Positions 25,437 through 33,810 of a stretch of 39,706 nt of DNA are shown here, piece after piece. Position numbers and translations under genes: made by a program. The notes beneath the pieces were generated by a model. It worked only from the letters and a program-made list of their open reading frames with translations. It was not told the DNA's origin and did not search any database. Every line of letters starts with the position of its first letter. Within the stretch, counting starts at the first letter, position 1. The stretch is from Proteocatella sp041738345 (GTDB taxonomy: Bacteria > Bacillota > Clostridia > Peptostreptococcales > Filifactoraceae), in the NCBI GenBank assembly GCA_041738345.1, contig JBGSPX010000049.1, positions 1 through 39,706 of the forward strand, written 5' to 3'.

Positions 25437-26099
25437 ATGAAAATATTATTAGATACCGCAGATTTAAAAGCTATAGCTACAATAAACGAGAAGATAGGAA
25501 TTCATGGAGTTACTACAAATCCAAGTATTTTAGCAAAAGAAGAAAAAAATCCAATTGCACTTTTAAAGCTTATAAAAAATATAATAGGAAATAAAATGCT
25601 TCATGTACAGGTAACTGAATCTGATTCTGAGAAAATAATAAAGGAAGCTAAGCAGCTTATTGAGGAACTTGGAGATAACACGTATATAAAAATACCAGTA
25701 ACTGCTGATGGTCTTTGCGCGATGAGAGAACTTAAGAAAATAGGGTATAAAATTACAGCAACTGCAGTATTTACACCTCTGCAGGCGCTGCTTGCAGCAA
25801 ATGAAGGGGCAGATTTTGTGGCACCATATATAAATAGAATCGATAAATCCGGAGCAAGTGGTAAGAAAGTAGTTCAAGATATAGTTACTATTTTTAAAGA
25901 AAATGGATTAAAGACACAGGTGCTAGGGGCTTCTTTTAAAAGTACAGAGCAGATACTAGAATGTGCATTAGTAGGGATGCATGCCTGTACCTTGCAAGCA
26001 GATATTCTAATGCAGATGCTGACTCATCCACTTACGGATGCAGCGCTTGAACAGTTTGATAATGATTGGAAAGCTTTAACTGAAAAGCTAAATGACTAA
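25437..26099 (+). CDS. fsa: Fructose-6-phosphate aldolase / transaldolase-like protein
   Basis: Small TalC/FSA-type class I aldolase, 220 aa, ATG behind AAAGGAGC. The chain opens with MKILLDTADL and carries GVTTNPS near 24-30. The Schiff-base lysine is Lys85 in YIKIPVTADG, the same residue number as in E. coli FSA. ATAVFT and INRIDKSGASGK also match. It may work as fructose-6-phosphate aldolase or as a transaldolase; the two cannot be told apart by eye. Confidence 0.9.
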   Translation: MKILLDTADLKAIATINEKIGIHGVTTNPSILAKEEKNPIALLKLIKNIIGNKMLHVQVTESDSEKIIKEAKQLIEELGDNTYIKIPVTADGLCAMRELKKIGYKITATAVFTPLQALLAANEGADFVAPYINRIDKSGASGKKVVQDIVTIFKENGLKTQVLGASFKSTEQILECALVGMHACTLQADILMQMLTHPLTDAALEQFDNDWKALTEKLND

Positions 26100-26110
26100 A
26101 TTGAATAGAT

Positions 26111-26156
26111 AAGCTGACTGTAGGTTTGAAATATTTTTTAAATTTACAGTCAACTT
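26111..26156 (+). terminator. Weak hairpin after the aldolase gene
   Basis: TGACTGTA at 26115-26122 pairs with TACAGTCA at 26145-26152, extended by AAG/CTT across one mismatch. The loop is about 22 nt and no U-run follows, so it is a poor terminator. Confidence 0.4.
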
Positions 26157-26193
26157 AAACTATTTTGGATTTGAATAAAAACTATAAATTAGT

Positions 26194-26222
26194 TTTACTA
26201 AATATAAAAAATATGTTATAAT
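26194..26222 (+). promoter_or_regulatory. Promoter of the glmS ribozyme-glmS transcript
   Basis: TTTACT at 26194-26199, 17-nt spacer, TATAAT at 26217-26222 with a TG extension at 26214-26215. The start would be near 26229, about 24 nt before the ribozyme cleavage point. Confidence 0.65.
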
Positions 26223-26241
26223 GAATCGACCCAAATAGGAC

Positions 26242-26393
26242 AATTAAATACAGCGCCAGAACCTTATGTAAGGTTGACGAGGATAAGAGTTATCGAAAAT
26301 TCGGCGGATGCTCTTGGGGCTTCACAGTCCAAGAAACATACAAACCCTTTGAGTAATTGGAGGAACAAAAAATGTTTCATGTGAATAGTTAGC
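26242..26393 (+). ncRNA. glmS ribozyme (self-cleaving riboswitch for glucosamine-6-phosphate)
   Basis: The conserved core is clear: AGCGCCAGAACC at 26252, a short P2-type hairpin (ACCTT/AAGGT), GTTGACGAGG, TATCGAAAATTCGGCGGATG, a following hairpin arm, and the 3' box ATTGGAGGAACAAAAAATG. Cleavage in this class is 5' of the G in AGCGCC, here between 26252 and 26253. When glucosamine-6-phosphate binds, the message is cut and then degraded, lowering GlmS. It lies 90 nt before glmS, as in other Firmicutes. Confidence 0.96.
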
Positions 26394-26453
26394 GCTATAA
26401 GTGTGTTTTAATGCACTATAGTAGTGTTTTTACGCTATAAATATGTCTACTAT
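26390..26453 (+). other. Two competing hairpins between ribozyme and glmS
   Basis: Stem A: CTATAAGTG at 26395-26403 with CACTATAG at 26414-26421 (one bulged A). Stem B: ATAGTAG at 26418-26424 with CTACTAT at 26447-26453. They share 26418-26421, so both cannot form at once. CGCTATAA also occurs twice (26393-26400, 26433-26440). No U-run follows. Confidence 0.35.
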
Positions 26454-26482
26454 TTGGGAATAAAATTTAAGGAGGCACAAAT

Positions 26483-28309
26483 ATGTGCGGAATAGTAGGA
26501 TATATAGGTAGTAGACAAGCTCAAGACATAATAATAGAAGGTCTTGAAAAATTAGAGTACAGAGGATATGACTCTTCTGGAGTAGCAGTTGTAGATTCAA
26601 ACGAGATAAAGACTGCAAAATTCAAAGGAAGACTTTCGATTCTAGAAAGCTTTACAAAGGAAAATCCAATTCATGGGCATGTAGGAATAGGACATACTAG
26701 ATGGGCAACTCATGGAGCGCCATCAGATGTAAATTCACATCCACATCTAAATGAAAAGGACACTATAGCAGTAGTTCATAATGGAATAATAGAAAACTAT
26801 CTTACGCTTAAGGAAGAACTTCAAGCAAATGGATATGAATTTTTATCAGAAACAGATACAGAAGTAGTAGCGCATCTTGTGGATTATTACTACAATGGAG
26901 ACCTTATAGATGCAGTGTACAAGACTATTGCGAGATTAAAAGGTGCATATGCCCTTGGCGTTATTGCAAAAGATAGTCCAGATGAACTTATTGCAGTAAG
27001 AAAAGAATCGCCACTTATTATAGGTATTGGAGAAGATGGAAATTATATTGCATCAGATGTTCCAGCGATACTAAACCATACAAGAAATGTATATTTCTTA
27101 GACAATGGGGAAGTGGTAAGACTTACAAAAGATCACGTAGAAATATATGATTTTGATAGAAATAGAGTAGAAAAAGAAGTACACAAAGTAGAATGGTCAG
27201 TAGATGCAGCAACTAAGGGTGGTTATGATCACTTTATGATAAAAGAGATTCATGAGCAGCCAGAAGGTATAAAGCAGACACTATTAAGACGAATAGATGA
27301 AAATGGATATATAAAGCTTGATGATATAAAACTATCAAAAGAAGATTTAAATAAAATAAATAAAGTGTATATAGTAGCGTGTGGTACAGCATTTCATGCA
27401 GGAAAAGTTGGAAAAGTAGCTATTGAGAAATTAGCCAAAATTCCAGTAGAAACAGATATAGCATCAGAGTTTAGATACTCAGATCCATTTGTAGATGAGA
27501 ACACACTGCTTATCCTTGTAAGCCAATCAGGAGAAACTGCAGATACCCTAGCCGCACTTAGAGAAGCAAAACGTAAGGGCGCAAGAATCCTTTCTATAAC
27601 AAATGTAGTAGGCTCATCAATCGCAAGAGAATCAGACGATGTATTCTATACTTGGGCTGGACCAGAAGTGGCAGTAGCTAGTACAAAGGCATACACTACA
27701 CAGCTAGTAGCATTTTATATGGTAGCGCTTGATATGGCACTAAAAAAAGGTACTATAACAGAAGCTAAATACTTTGAAATAATAGAGGAAATGAAAACTC
27801 TATCAGAAAAAGTAGCAACTATGCTTGTAGATGTAGAAGAAGAAAAATCAATTGCACAGAAGATAAAAGAAAAAAGCTCACTTTTCTATCTTGGAAGAGG
27901 CGCTGATTATCAGACAGCACTTGAAGGTTCGTTAAAATTAAAAGAAATATCATATATATTTACAGAGGCTTTTGCAGCCGGCGAACTTAAGCACGGAACA
28001 ATAGCGCTTATAGAAGAAGGCACTCCGGTAGTAGCACTTGCAACACAGGGCGAGCTTGTAGAAAAGATGATATCAAATATAAAAGAAGTAAAAGCAAGAG
28101 GCGCATATGTATATGCGATAACTACAGAGGGCGAAACTGAAATAGCAAAAGTGGCAGACGAAGTTATGTATATTCCAAAGACTATGGATATATTAAAACC
28201 TGTACTTTCAGTTATTCCAACACAGCTTATAGCATATTACACATCACTTGCAAAAGGCATAGATGTGGATAAGCCAAGAAACCTTGCAAAATCAGTAACA
28301 GTAGAATAA
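26483..28309 (+). CDS. glmS: Glutamine-fructose-6-phosphate aminotransferase (isomerizing)
   Basis: Makes glucosamine-6-phosphate from fructose-6-phosphate and glutamine, the first step to cell-wall amino sugars. 608 aa, ATG behind AAGGAGGC. Cys2 after the start Met (MCGIVGYIG) is the glutaminase nucleophile; HTRWATHG, VHNGIIENY and SETDTE follow. Two SIS domains (about 290-430 and 460-590) show CGTAFHAGKVG, SQSGETADT and LGRGADYQTALEGSLKLKEI. The C-terminal KSVTVE is typical. It is controlled by the ribozyme upstream. Confidence 0.98.
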   Translation: MCGIVGYIGSRQAQDIIIEGLEKLEYRGYDSSGVAVVDSNEIKTAKFKGRLSILESFTKENPIHGHVGIGHTRWATHGAPSDVNSHPHLNEKDTIAVVHNGIIENYLTLKEELQANGYEFLSETDTEVVAHLVDYYYNGDLIDAVYKTIARLKGAYALGVIAKDSPDELIAVRKESPLIIGIGEDGNYIASDVPAILNHTRNVYFLDNGEVVRLTKDHVEIYDFDRNRVEKEVHKVEWSVDAATKGGYDHFMIKEIHEQPEGIKQTLLRRIDENGYIKLDDIKLSKEDLNKINKVYIVACGTAFHAGKVGKVAIEKLAKIPVETDIASEFRYSDPFVDENTLLILVSQSGETADTLAALREAKRKGARILSITNVVGSSIARESDDVFYTWAGPEVAVASTKAYTTQLVAFYMVALDMALKKGTITEAKYFEIIEEMKTLSEKVATMLVDVEEEKSIAQKIKEKSSLFYLGRGADYQTALEGSLKLKEISYIFTEAFAAGELKHGTIALIEEGTPVVALATQGELVEKMISNIKEVKARGAYVYAITTEGETEIAKVADEVMYIPKTMDILKPVLSVIPTQLIAYYTSLAKGIDVDKPRNLAKSVTVE

Positions 28310-28320
28310 TAAAAATATTT

Positions 28321-28355
28321 CAGGAGTGAGTTTATACAATTCACTCCTGTTTTTT
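28321..28355 (+). terminator. Terminator after glmS
   Basis: CAGGAGTGA at 28321-28329 pairs perfectly with TCACTCCTG at 28341-28349, then six T residues to 28355. Confidence 0.92.
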
Positions 28356-28363
28356 GATATAAT
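28355..28363 (+). promoter_or_regulatory. Extended -10 directly behind the glmS terminator
   Basis: TGATATAAT begins at the last T of the terminator run. It would start transcription near 28370, about 23 nt before the next gene. No clear -35 is visible; it would fall inside the terminator stem. Confidence 0.45.
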
Positions 28364-28392
28364 TGAAATAAACGGCATTGAGGAGAACATAT

Positions 28393-29061
28393 ATGAATAA
28401 AAAAAGTAATAGGTTTAAAGCGATAACCGTAGGTGTTATTATAGGAATTTTGATGGTAGCTGTAGAAAATATATTTGATATACCTCGTGATGTGATGCGA
28501 AAATCATATTTGATTTTAGGGGGATTAGCAATTATTATATCGGTAGGCGTTAATGTACTGTGGCAGAAAAGATTTCAAAAAAAGATAAAAGCGTTAATGC
28601 CAATACTTTATGAGGCTAATAATCCAGATTTATTTATAGAAGAAAACGAGAAACTTTTAGCAACTGTAAAAAGTCCATATAATAAAGCGTTTTTGTTGCT
28701 TAACATATCCGTAGGCTATTCAGACAAAAGAGATTATCAAAAAGCCAAAGAGACACTTTTACAAATTCCAGAAAATGGGATAAAAGGAATTAATGGAGTT
28801 ATATATTATATAGACTTAGTTTATTATAATTTTAAACTTATGAACATGGAAGAAGTTATATCCATTATGGATAAGCATCAAAAAGAATTTAAAGCTTTTG
28901 AAAATCATAAAATAATAGGCAAACACATAAAGTTAAATCAAGTATTTTATTTAAAGGCGAAGGGGCAGTTTGAAGAAGCTGATAAATTATTAAGTATTTT
29001 GGAAAAAGAAAGTACCGACAAAAGGTTTTTAGGAGATATAGAAGAGCTAAAAAAAGGATAA
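28393..29061 (+). CDS. Small membrane-anchored protein with TPR-like tail, unknown function
   Basis: 222 aa from the ATG at 28393, which follows GAGGAG at 28380-28385; the in-frame TTG at 28378 is inside that ribosome site. Two hydrophobic segments at the N-terminus (about 10-28 and 40-58), then a soluble helical part. Helix pairs such as NKAFLLLNISVGYSDKRDYQKAKETLLQI and LKAKGQFEEADKLLSILEKE have TPR spacing. I do not recognise a named family. It sits 4 nt before the metallopeptidase gene, so the two are an operon. Confidence 0.75.
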   Translation: MNKKSNRFKAITVGVIIGILMVAVENIFDIPRDVMRKSYLILGGLAIIISVGVNVLWQKRFQKKIKALMPILYEANNPDLFIEENEKLLATVKSPYNKAFLLLNISVGYSDKRDYQKAKETLLQIPENGIKGINGVIYYIDLVYYNFKLMNMEEVISIMDKHQKEFKAFENHKIIGKHIKLNQVFYLKAKGQFEEADKLLSILEKESTDKRFLGDIEELKKG

Positions 29062-29065
29062 TAAT

Positions 29066-29791
29066 ATGCAAAAAAAACCATTTATTAATATAATAGAAAA
29101 TGAAGCACAAAAGATAGAGTATCTAGTTAAATTTGGAAAGCGAAAGACGATTGAGATAAAAGTTTCATATCCAGATAAGGTTACCGTTTCTGTACCAAAT
29201 ACTATGCCAAAAAATCAAGCTGTGGAGTTTGTCAATAATAGGGCAGCGTGGATATTTGAAAAAGTTGATGAATTTCAAAAAAGAGAAATGTTGATTCCAA
29301 AAAGAAACTTTGAAACAGGAGATATATGGCTTTATTTAGGAAGCGAATACACTCTAAGAGTGTTAGAAATTTCAGGGCTAAAAAAAGCAGAGGTATATAT
29401 TGAAAATCAAACTATAGTTGTAAAAACTCCCTCAAAGGAGCCTGAAAAAGTAGAAAAGGCTTTAGAAAAATGGTATAGAGCACAGGCTCAAAGTGTTATT
29501 TTAGAGAGGGTATCATATTACCAAAAATATTTTGAAAAAATGCCAAGAAGTGTAAAAGTTAAAACTCAAAAGAAGCGTTGGGGAAGCTGCACTGGTAGAG
29601 ATGATTTACTTTTTAACTGGAAGTGCATTATGGCAAGATTGGAAGCAATTGATTATATAGTGGTGCATGAGATGTGCCACATGGTTCAAAAAAATCATTC
29701 TAAAGCGTACTGGCAGCTAGTGGAATCTATATATCCATCATATAAGGTTGAAAAGTTATGGCTTAAAGAAAATAGCATAAGAATTAATTGA
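29066..29791 (+). CDS. YgjP-like (M48-type) metallopeptidase domain protein
   Basis: 241 aa; ATG at 29066 behind AAAAAGGA. The zinc motif HEMCHMVQKNHSKAYW (about 204-219) has HExxH plus the third histidine and the aromatic residue of the YgjP/DUF45 family. KKRWGSCTGRDDLLFNW just before is the other family signature. The first 70 residues form a beta-rich start (KRKTIEIKVSYPDKVTVSVP). Substrate unknown. Translationally close to the TPR-like membrane protein upstream. Confidence 0.88.
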   Translation: MQKKPFINIIENEAQKIEYLVKFGKRKTIEIKVSYPDKVTVSVPNTMPKNQAVEFVNNRAAWIFEKVDEFQKREMLIPKRNFETGDIWLYLGSEYTLRVLEISGLKKAEVYIENQTIVVKTPSKEPEKVEKALEKWYRAQAQSVILERVSYYQKYFEKMPRSVKVKTQKKRWGSCTGRDDLLFNWKCIMARLEAIDYIVVHEMCHMVQKNHSKAYWQLVESIYPSYKVEKLWLKENSIRIN

Positions 29792-29907
29792 TTTAGTTTA
29801 ATAAAATATTTAACTTAAAATTTACACTATCATAACCTAAAATTGATAGAGAAAAAGCTTTAAAAAGCATAAACTTAGCATATAAGATGACTAAGGAGAT
29901 GTTTATT

Positions 29908-31635
29908 TTGAAAGATGAAATTTTAGAGTTAATATCAAAACGAGATATAAATATAGTGTTTCAGCCTATAATATCTTTGAGAAGTGGGGATATATATGGA
30001 TATGAGGCATTAAGTAGAGGCACAAAAAATACGCCTTTTGAAAATCCAGAACTGTTATTTAAAAAGGCTTATGAGTATAATCTTGTGTGGGAACTAGAAT
30101 ATTTGTGCAGGTCTAAAGCCCTTGAAAAATTCAGCAATATAGAAACTGATGCAAAACTTTTTTTGAATGTAAATCCAAACATTATGCATGATGTGAAATT
30201 TAAAAAAGGCTTTACTAAAGAATACCTTGAGGTGTTTAATATAGATGCTTCCAAGATAGTTTTTGAAATTACGGAAAGAGAAGCGATTTATAATGTATCA
30301 GATTTTATTAATACTGTCGAAAATTATAAAGTTCAGGATTATAGCATAGCTATAGATGATGTGGGTTCTGGTTATTCAGGACTTAATCTTATATCAGAAG
30401 TATATCCGCACTTTATAAAACTTGATATGAAGCTTATAAGACATGTGGATAAAGACTTTATAAAGCAGGCGCTTGTAAAAAGTATGTGTGAATATGCCAA
30501 TCTTACAAATACTTATCTAATTGCAGAGGGAATAGAAACTGAAGAAGAACTTAGCAAATTAATAGAAATGGGCGTTCATTATGGTCAGGGATATTTTATA
30601 AAATATCCTTCTGCTGATATATGCCCTATAGAATCAAAGGTAGCAGATATAATAAAAGATTCAAATCGCAGAAAAAATCATTATTTTGGAAAAAATGTAT
30701 CAGATTTTTATGTTGAAAATATTGTAAGAAAATTAAATGCATTAAATTCGAATATAAAAGTCAATCAAGTTGATGAAATCTTAAAGCAGGATGTGACTAT
30801 TCCAGGGTATTGTATTTTAGACGAAGAGGATATCGTAGGAATAATTACTCAAAATGAGTTTTACAAACATCTAAGTGGGCTTTATGGGTACAATCTTTAT
30901 GGCAACAAGCCTATAAAAGAAATTATGAGTAAAGAGTTTCTAGGCGTGGACTGTAAAGCCACGATAGATGTAGTTGCCAAAAAAGCAATGCTTAGAGAAA
31001 TTGATAAAATCTATGATTTTATAATAGTTACAAAAGAAAATAAATATCAAGGTATAGTTACAGTAAAAGACCTTCTTGAAAAATCAATAGAGATTGAGGT
31101 TATGAATGCTAAAAATTTAAATCCGCTTTCAGAGCTTCCAGGAAATGTTGTGATAGAATCAAATCTAATGCAAAGTATAAATGGTATGGAAGAAGCTTAT
31201 ATTATGTATTTTGATATAGATAATTTCAAAGCGTACAATGATGTATATGGATTTGAAAATGGGGATAGAGTTATAGTTTTTTTAACGCAAGTTCTAAAAT
31301 ATGTGTTTGAAAAAAATGAATTTATAGGTCATATAGGCGGCGATGATTTTATCGCGATAACACAAACGAAAGATATTAAACGCAAAGCTAAACGTGTCAT
31401 AAAAGAATTTGAAAGTAATATACATCAGTTTTATAGAGAAGATGATTATAAAAAGGGCTTTATAATCTCTAGAAATAGAAAAGGTGTTGAAGAATGTTTC
31501 CCTCTGATTTCAATTTCTATAGCGTGTTTATCCAATCGAAATTTCAGTTCGGTTTATGAATTAGGAGAATCTGCTACAAGGTTAAAGAAAAAATGCAAAC
31601 AGCTTGAAGGTAGCAATTATTTAATAATAGATTAG
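29908..31635 (+). CDS. EAL-CBS-GGDEF protein, cyclic-di-GMP turnover or sensing
   Basis: The TTG at 29908 is likely the start (575 aa), because AAGGAG at 29893-29898 lies 9 nt before it; the in-frame ATG at 29887 has no ribosome site. EAL phosphodiesterase domain about 1-240 with YEALSR, FLNVNP, EITERE, IDDVGSGYSGL, KLDMKLI and AEGIETEEE, so the metal ligands look intact. Two CBS repeats about 265-400 suggest nucleotide sensing. The C-terminal GGDEF domain (about 420-575) has GGDDF in place of GGDEF, so cyclase activity is uncertain. No membrane segment, hence cytosolic. Single gene with its own terminator. Confidence 0.9.
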   Translation: MKDEILELISKRDINIVFQPIISLRSGDIYGYEALSRGTKNTPFENPELLFKKAYEYNLVWELEYLCRSKALEKFSNIETDAKLFLNVNPNIMHDVKFKKGFTKEYLEVFNIDASKIVFEITEREAIYNVSDFINTVENYKVQDYSIAIDDVGSGYSGLNLISEVYPHFIKLDMKLIRHVDKDFIKQALVKSMCEYANLTNTYLIAEGIETEEELSKLIEMGVHYGQGYFIKYPSADICPIESKVADIIKDSNRRKNHYFGKNVSDFYVENIVRKLNALNSNIKVNQVDEILKQDVTIPGYCILDEEDIVGIITQNEFYKHLSGLYGYNLYGNKPIKEIMSKEFLGVDCKATIDVVAKKAMLREIDKIYDFIIVTKENKYQGIVTVKDLLEKSIEIEVMNAKNLNPLSELPGNVVIESNLMQSINGMEEAYIMYFDIDNFKAYNDVYGFENGDRVIVFLTQVLKYVFEKNEFIGHIGGDDFIAITQTKDIKRKAKRVIKEFESNIHQFYREDDYKKGFIISRNRKGVEECFPLISISIACLSNRNFSSVYELGESATRLKKKCKQLEGSNYLIID

Positions 31636-31656
31636 GAGAGCTGTCAGCTCTCCTTT
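31634..31656 (+). terminator. Terminator after the EAL-CBS-GGDEF gene
   Basis: AGGAGAGC at 31634-31641 pairs with GCTCTCCT at 31647-31654, followed by TTATTTTT. The stem overlaps the stop codon of the gene. Confidence 0.8.
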
Positions 31657-31669
31657 ATTTTTACTAAAG

Positions 31670-32116
31670 TTATTTTTTGATAGGAACGTATATATCACAT
31701 TCGCCAGACTTTGCAAATCGCTCATCATAGAGTTCAAAGCTTAGACCATAATCAGGAACAAGATTATTTTTTTGCATATATTCAGTATATATCTTCTCCC
31801 AAAATGCACCTATTTCAGAAATATGCCCCTTAAAAGTAAATACAGCATAATCTCTAGACGGAATTTCTTTTATAACCATACCTTCTGGAATAGAAGTGAT
31901 TTCAGAAACCTCCAATCCAGCAAATGACGTGAATACATTATTTTCATCATAATCATAATAAAGACCATACATATTTTCAGATGAAGGGGTTTTTATCTGA
32001 GTATATTTTTGCATAAAGACTTCCCAAAGTTTTGGAATTTCACCATTTTCATTTTTTCCACGATATTCCATTCCAATTACTTTTTTTGATGATACACTTA
32101 CCACTTTACAATCCAT
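31670..32116 (-). CDS. GyrI-like / AraC effector-binding domain protein
   Basis: 148 aa, a stand-alone ligand-binding domain; ATG at 32116 behind AAGGAGGAG on the minus strand. The pattern of two repeated halves, with GLYYDYDENN in the first and PDYGLSFELYDERF...CDIYVPIKK at the end, is that of the GyrI-like small-molecule-binding family (BmrR/Rob C-terminal type). Such proteins bind hydrophobic drugs or peptides and may detoxify or sense them. The adjacent WYL regulator is probably its controller; they share an operon or an operator. Confidence 0.85.
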   Translation of the reverse strand: MDCKVVSVSSKKVIGMEYRGKNENGEIPKLWEVFMQKYTQIKTPSSENMYGLYYDYDENNVFTSFAGLEVSEITSIPEGMVIKEIPSRDYAVFTFKGHISEIGAFWEKIYTEYMQKNNLVPDYGLSFELYDERFAKSGECDIYVPIKK

Positions 32117-32167
32117 AATTACTCCTCCTTGAATATTTTATTTTATAATCAAAGTATATACCCGTAA

Positions 32168-32189
32168 TGTTGACATCAGTATGTCAGCA
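32168..32189 (-). promoter_or_regulatory. Palindromic candidate operator before the GyrI-like gene
   Basis: TGACAT-CAGT-ATGTCA at 32171-32186 is a perfect inverted repeat, extended to 9-nt arms with one mismatch (32168-32189). It lies in the 78-nt gap between the WYL regulator and the GyrI-like gene. On the minus strand a TATACT (-10-like) follows. YafY/WYL regulators bind TGACA/TGTCA-type palindromes, so the neighbour is the natural ligand. Confidence 0.55.
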
Positions 32190-32194
32190 TATAT

Positions 32195-33154
32195 TTATTT
32201 TTTGTATTTCTCAATAATTCTTTGGGCATGGGTAGTTATTTTATTGATAAGACTTTGTGGATATAATACCGTAATATCGCTATTAGCAATGATTTGAGAA
32301 AAAGCTATGTCTTCACTTATCATATCGACTTCATACACATTTTCACTAAAACCTAAAAGGTCAAAACCACTGAGTATATTTAATTTAGGGACAGAGAGTT
32401 TTAATTTTACAATATAAAGCGGAGCATTTTGACTATCTTTGCATATATATTTTTGAGCAGAGCTTTCGTTAAAGTTTTTTAGAGAGTTTTCCCAAAAAGA
32501 AGATATATCAAAGTTTAAATGAGGTTCATAATTTTGAGCTACAAGGGTTTGATTTTTTATTCTGGAAAGCTTAAATACTCTGTAATCACTTCGGATTTCA
32601 CAAAAAGCAACAAGATACCATTTATTACTTTTTTTACAAAGTCCTAATGGTTGAATTTTTCTAGAAAATGTAGTTTCTTTAGCAGTTTCATAATCAATAA
32701 GCATGCATGATTTTTGAATTATAGCATTTTGGATAGCTTCTAAACAATTTTCATTGAGCGATTCATTCCCATACCAACCTCGATTGTCTATTAAAGTAGT
32801 GTTTTGAATAGTATCAAAAATTTCTTTAGAGGTTTCGCAAAGCTGACCTCGGATTTTTAGGGCAATATTTTTATCTAGAATGTCTGTATTTGAATTTATC
32901 GCAAACTTTTGAGAAAGTTTGATTAGTTCTTTTTGGTCAAGTGCATTTATCTGGGGACGTTGGGAGTCCAAAAGTGAAACTCCACCATCTCTTCCACTTT
33001 CACACACTATTGAAAAACCAGCTTCGGTTAGAATATCTAGGTCGCGGTATATTGTCCTTATAGATACTTCAAAATGCTCAGATAAAGCGCGTGCAGTCAT
33101 TTTATTATGATTTTCAAGTAAGAGCAGTATGCCCATGAGCCTATAAATCTTCAT
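32195..33154 (-). CDS. YafY-type transcriptional regulator (DeoR HTH + WYL domain)
   Basis: 319 aa. N-terminal winged HTH about 1-65 (KMTARALSEHFEVSIRTIYRDLDILTEAGF), then a WYL ligand-sensing domain about 140-225 with CMLIDYETAKETTFSRKIQPLGLCKKSNKWYLVAFCEIRSDYRVFKLSRI, and a WCX-like C-terminus. Such proteins sense a small ligand or nucleic acid fragments and control neighbouring genes. It starts 3 nt after the GNAT stop and is followed by the GyrI-like gene, so the three may form one unit. Confidence 0.92.
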   Translation of the reverse strand: MKIYRLMGILLLLENHNKMTARALSEHFEVSIRTIYRDLDILTEAGFSIVCESGRDGGVSLLDSQRPQINALDQKELIKLSQKFAINSNTDILDKNIALKIRGQLCETSKEIFDTIQNTTLIDNRGWYGNESLNENCLEAIQNAIIQKSCMLIDYETAKETTFSRKIQPLGLCKKSNKWYLVAFCEIRSDYRVFKLSRIKNQTLVAQNYEPHLNFDISSFWENSLKNFNESSAQKYICKDSQNAPLYIVKLKLSVPKLNILSGFDLLGFSENVYEVDMISEDIAFSQIIANSDITVLYPQSLINKITTHAQRIIEKYKK

Positions 33155-33157
33155 AAT

Positions 33158-33610
33158 TTATATTTTCTCCATATCTAAAAACAGTAGTTCGAAATCACCA
33201 TTCCCATCACTTTTAAATCCCTGTGATTTAGTAGCACCAAGAGAGGCTAAGTTAGTTTTTCTAATAAGTGCACTTATAAATTCGACATTATTTTTAGGCG
33301 AACTTTTTTCAGAGTCTAGGTAAGTTTTTATAAAAGTAATCATTTCTTTGGCTATTCCGTTATTTTGAAACTGTGGACTTACTGCCATAAGGTCTATCCA
33401 CGCTGCGTTATAATGTGGTGTACTTACATACATAATACCTATAAATCCTGCTGGTTCGTCATCTATGTATTTTATAAAAAGCTCGTAAGCGGAATTTTGT
33501 TTCATTCGCTTAGTCAGATTATCAGCATCTAAAATGATATCTTTAAATGTAAGCGCATCTAGATTAATCAAGTCTTGAGACATTTTTAAGCTATAATCAT
33601 ATTTTTTCAT
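33158..33610 (-). CDS. GNAT-family N-acetyltransferase
   Basis: 150 aa; ATG at 33610 with AAGGAGAAAATC upstream. The acetyl-CoA loop appears as VSPQFQNNGIAKEMITFI (about 92-109), in which QNNGIA replaces the common R/QxxGxG/A. SALIRKTNLASLGATKSQGF near the end is the GNAT motif B region. Substrate unknown. First gene of the minus-strand set with the WYL regulator. Confidence 0.88.
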   Translation of the reverse strand: MKKYDYSLKMSQDLINLDALTFKDIILDADNLTKRMKQNSAYELFIKYIDDEPAGFIGIMYVSTPHYNAAWIDLMAVSPQFQNNGIAKEMITFIKTYLDSEKSSPKNNVEFISALIRKTNLASLGATKSQGFKSDGNGDFELLFLDMEKI

Positions 33611-33810
33611 GATTTTCTCCTTAACAAAAAATATATTTAAGAGTAGTTTATACTAAAGTTCAATAAAGCACAATAAGCTAAGAACATTAAAAAGTCATAT
33701 TAAGTTAATAATAAAGCCATAAATATATGGGTATAAAATTTAAAAATATGTTAAAATAAAAGAAAAGTCGAAAATTTCTAATTTGAATATAAGATGTCAG
33801 GAGAAACCTT

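Noticed and set aside
26373..26391. Short open frame (MFHVNS) behind GGAGGAAC inside the glmS leader
   Set aside because: GGAGGAACAAAAAATG is the conserved 3' box of the ribozyme, and the frame has only six codons.
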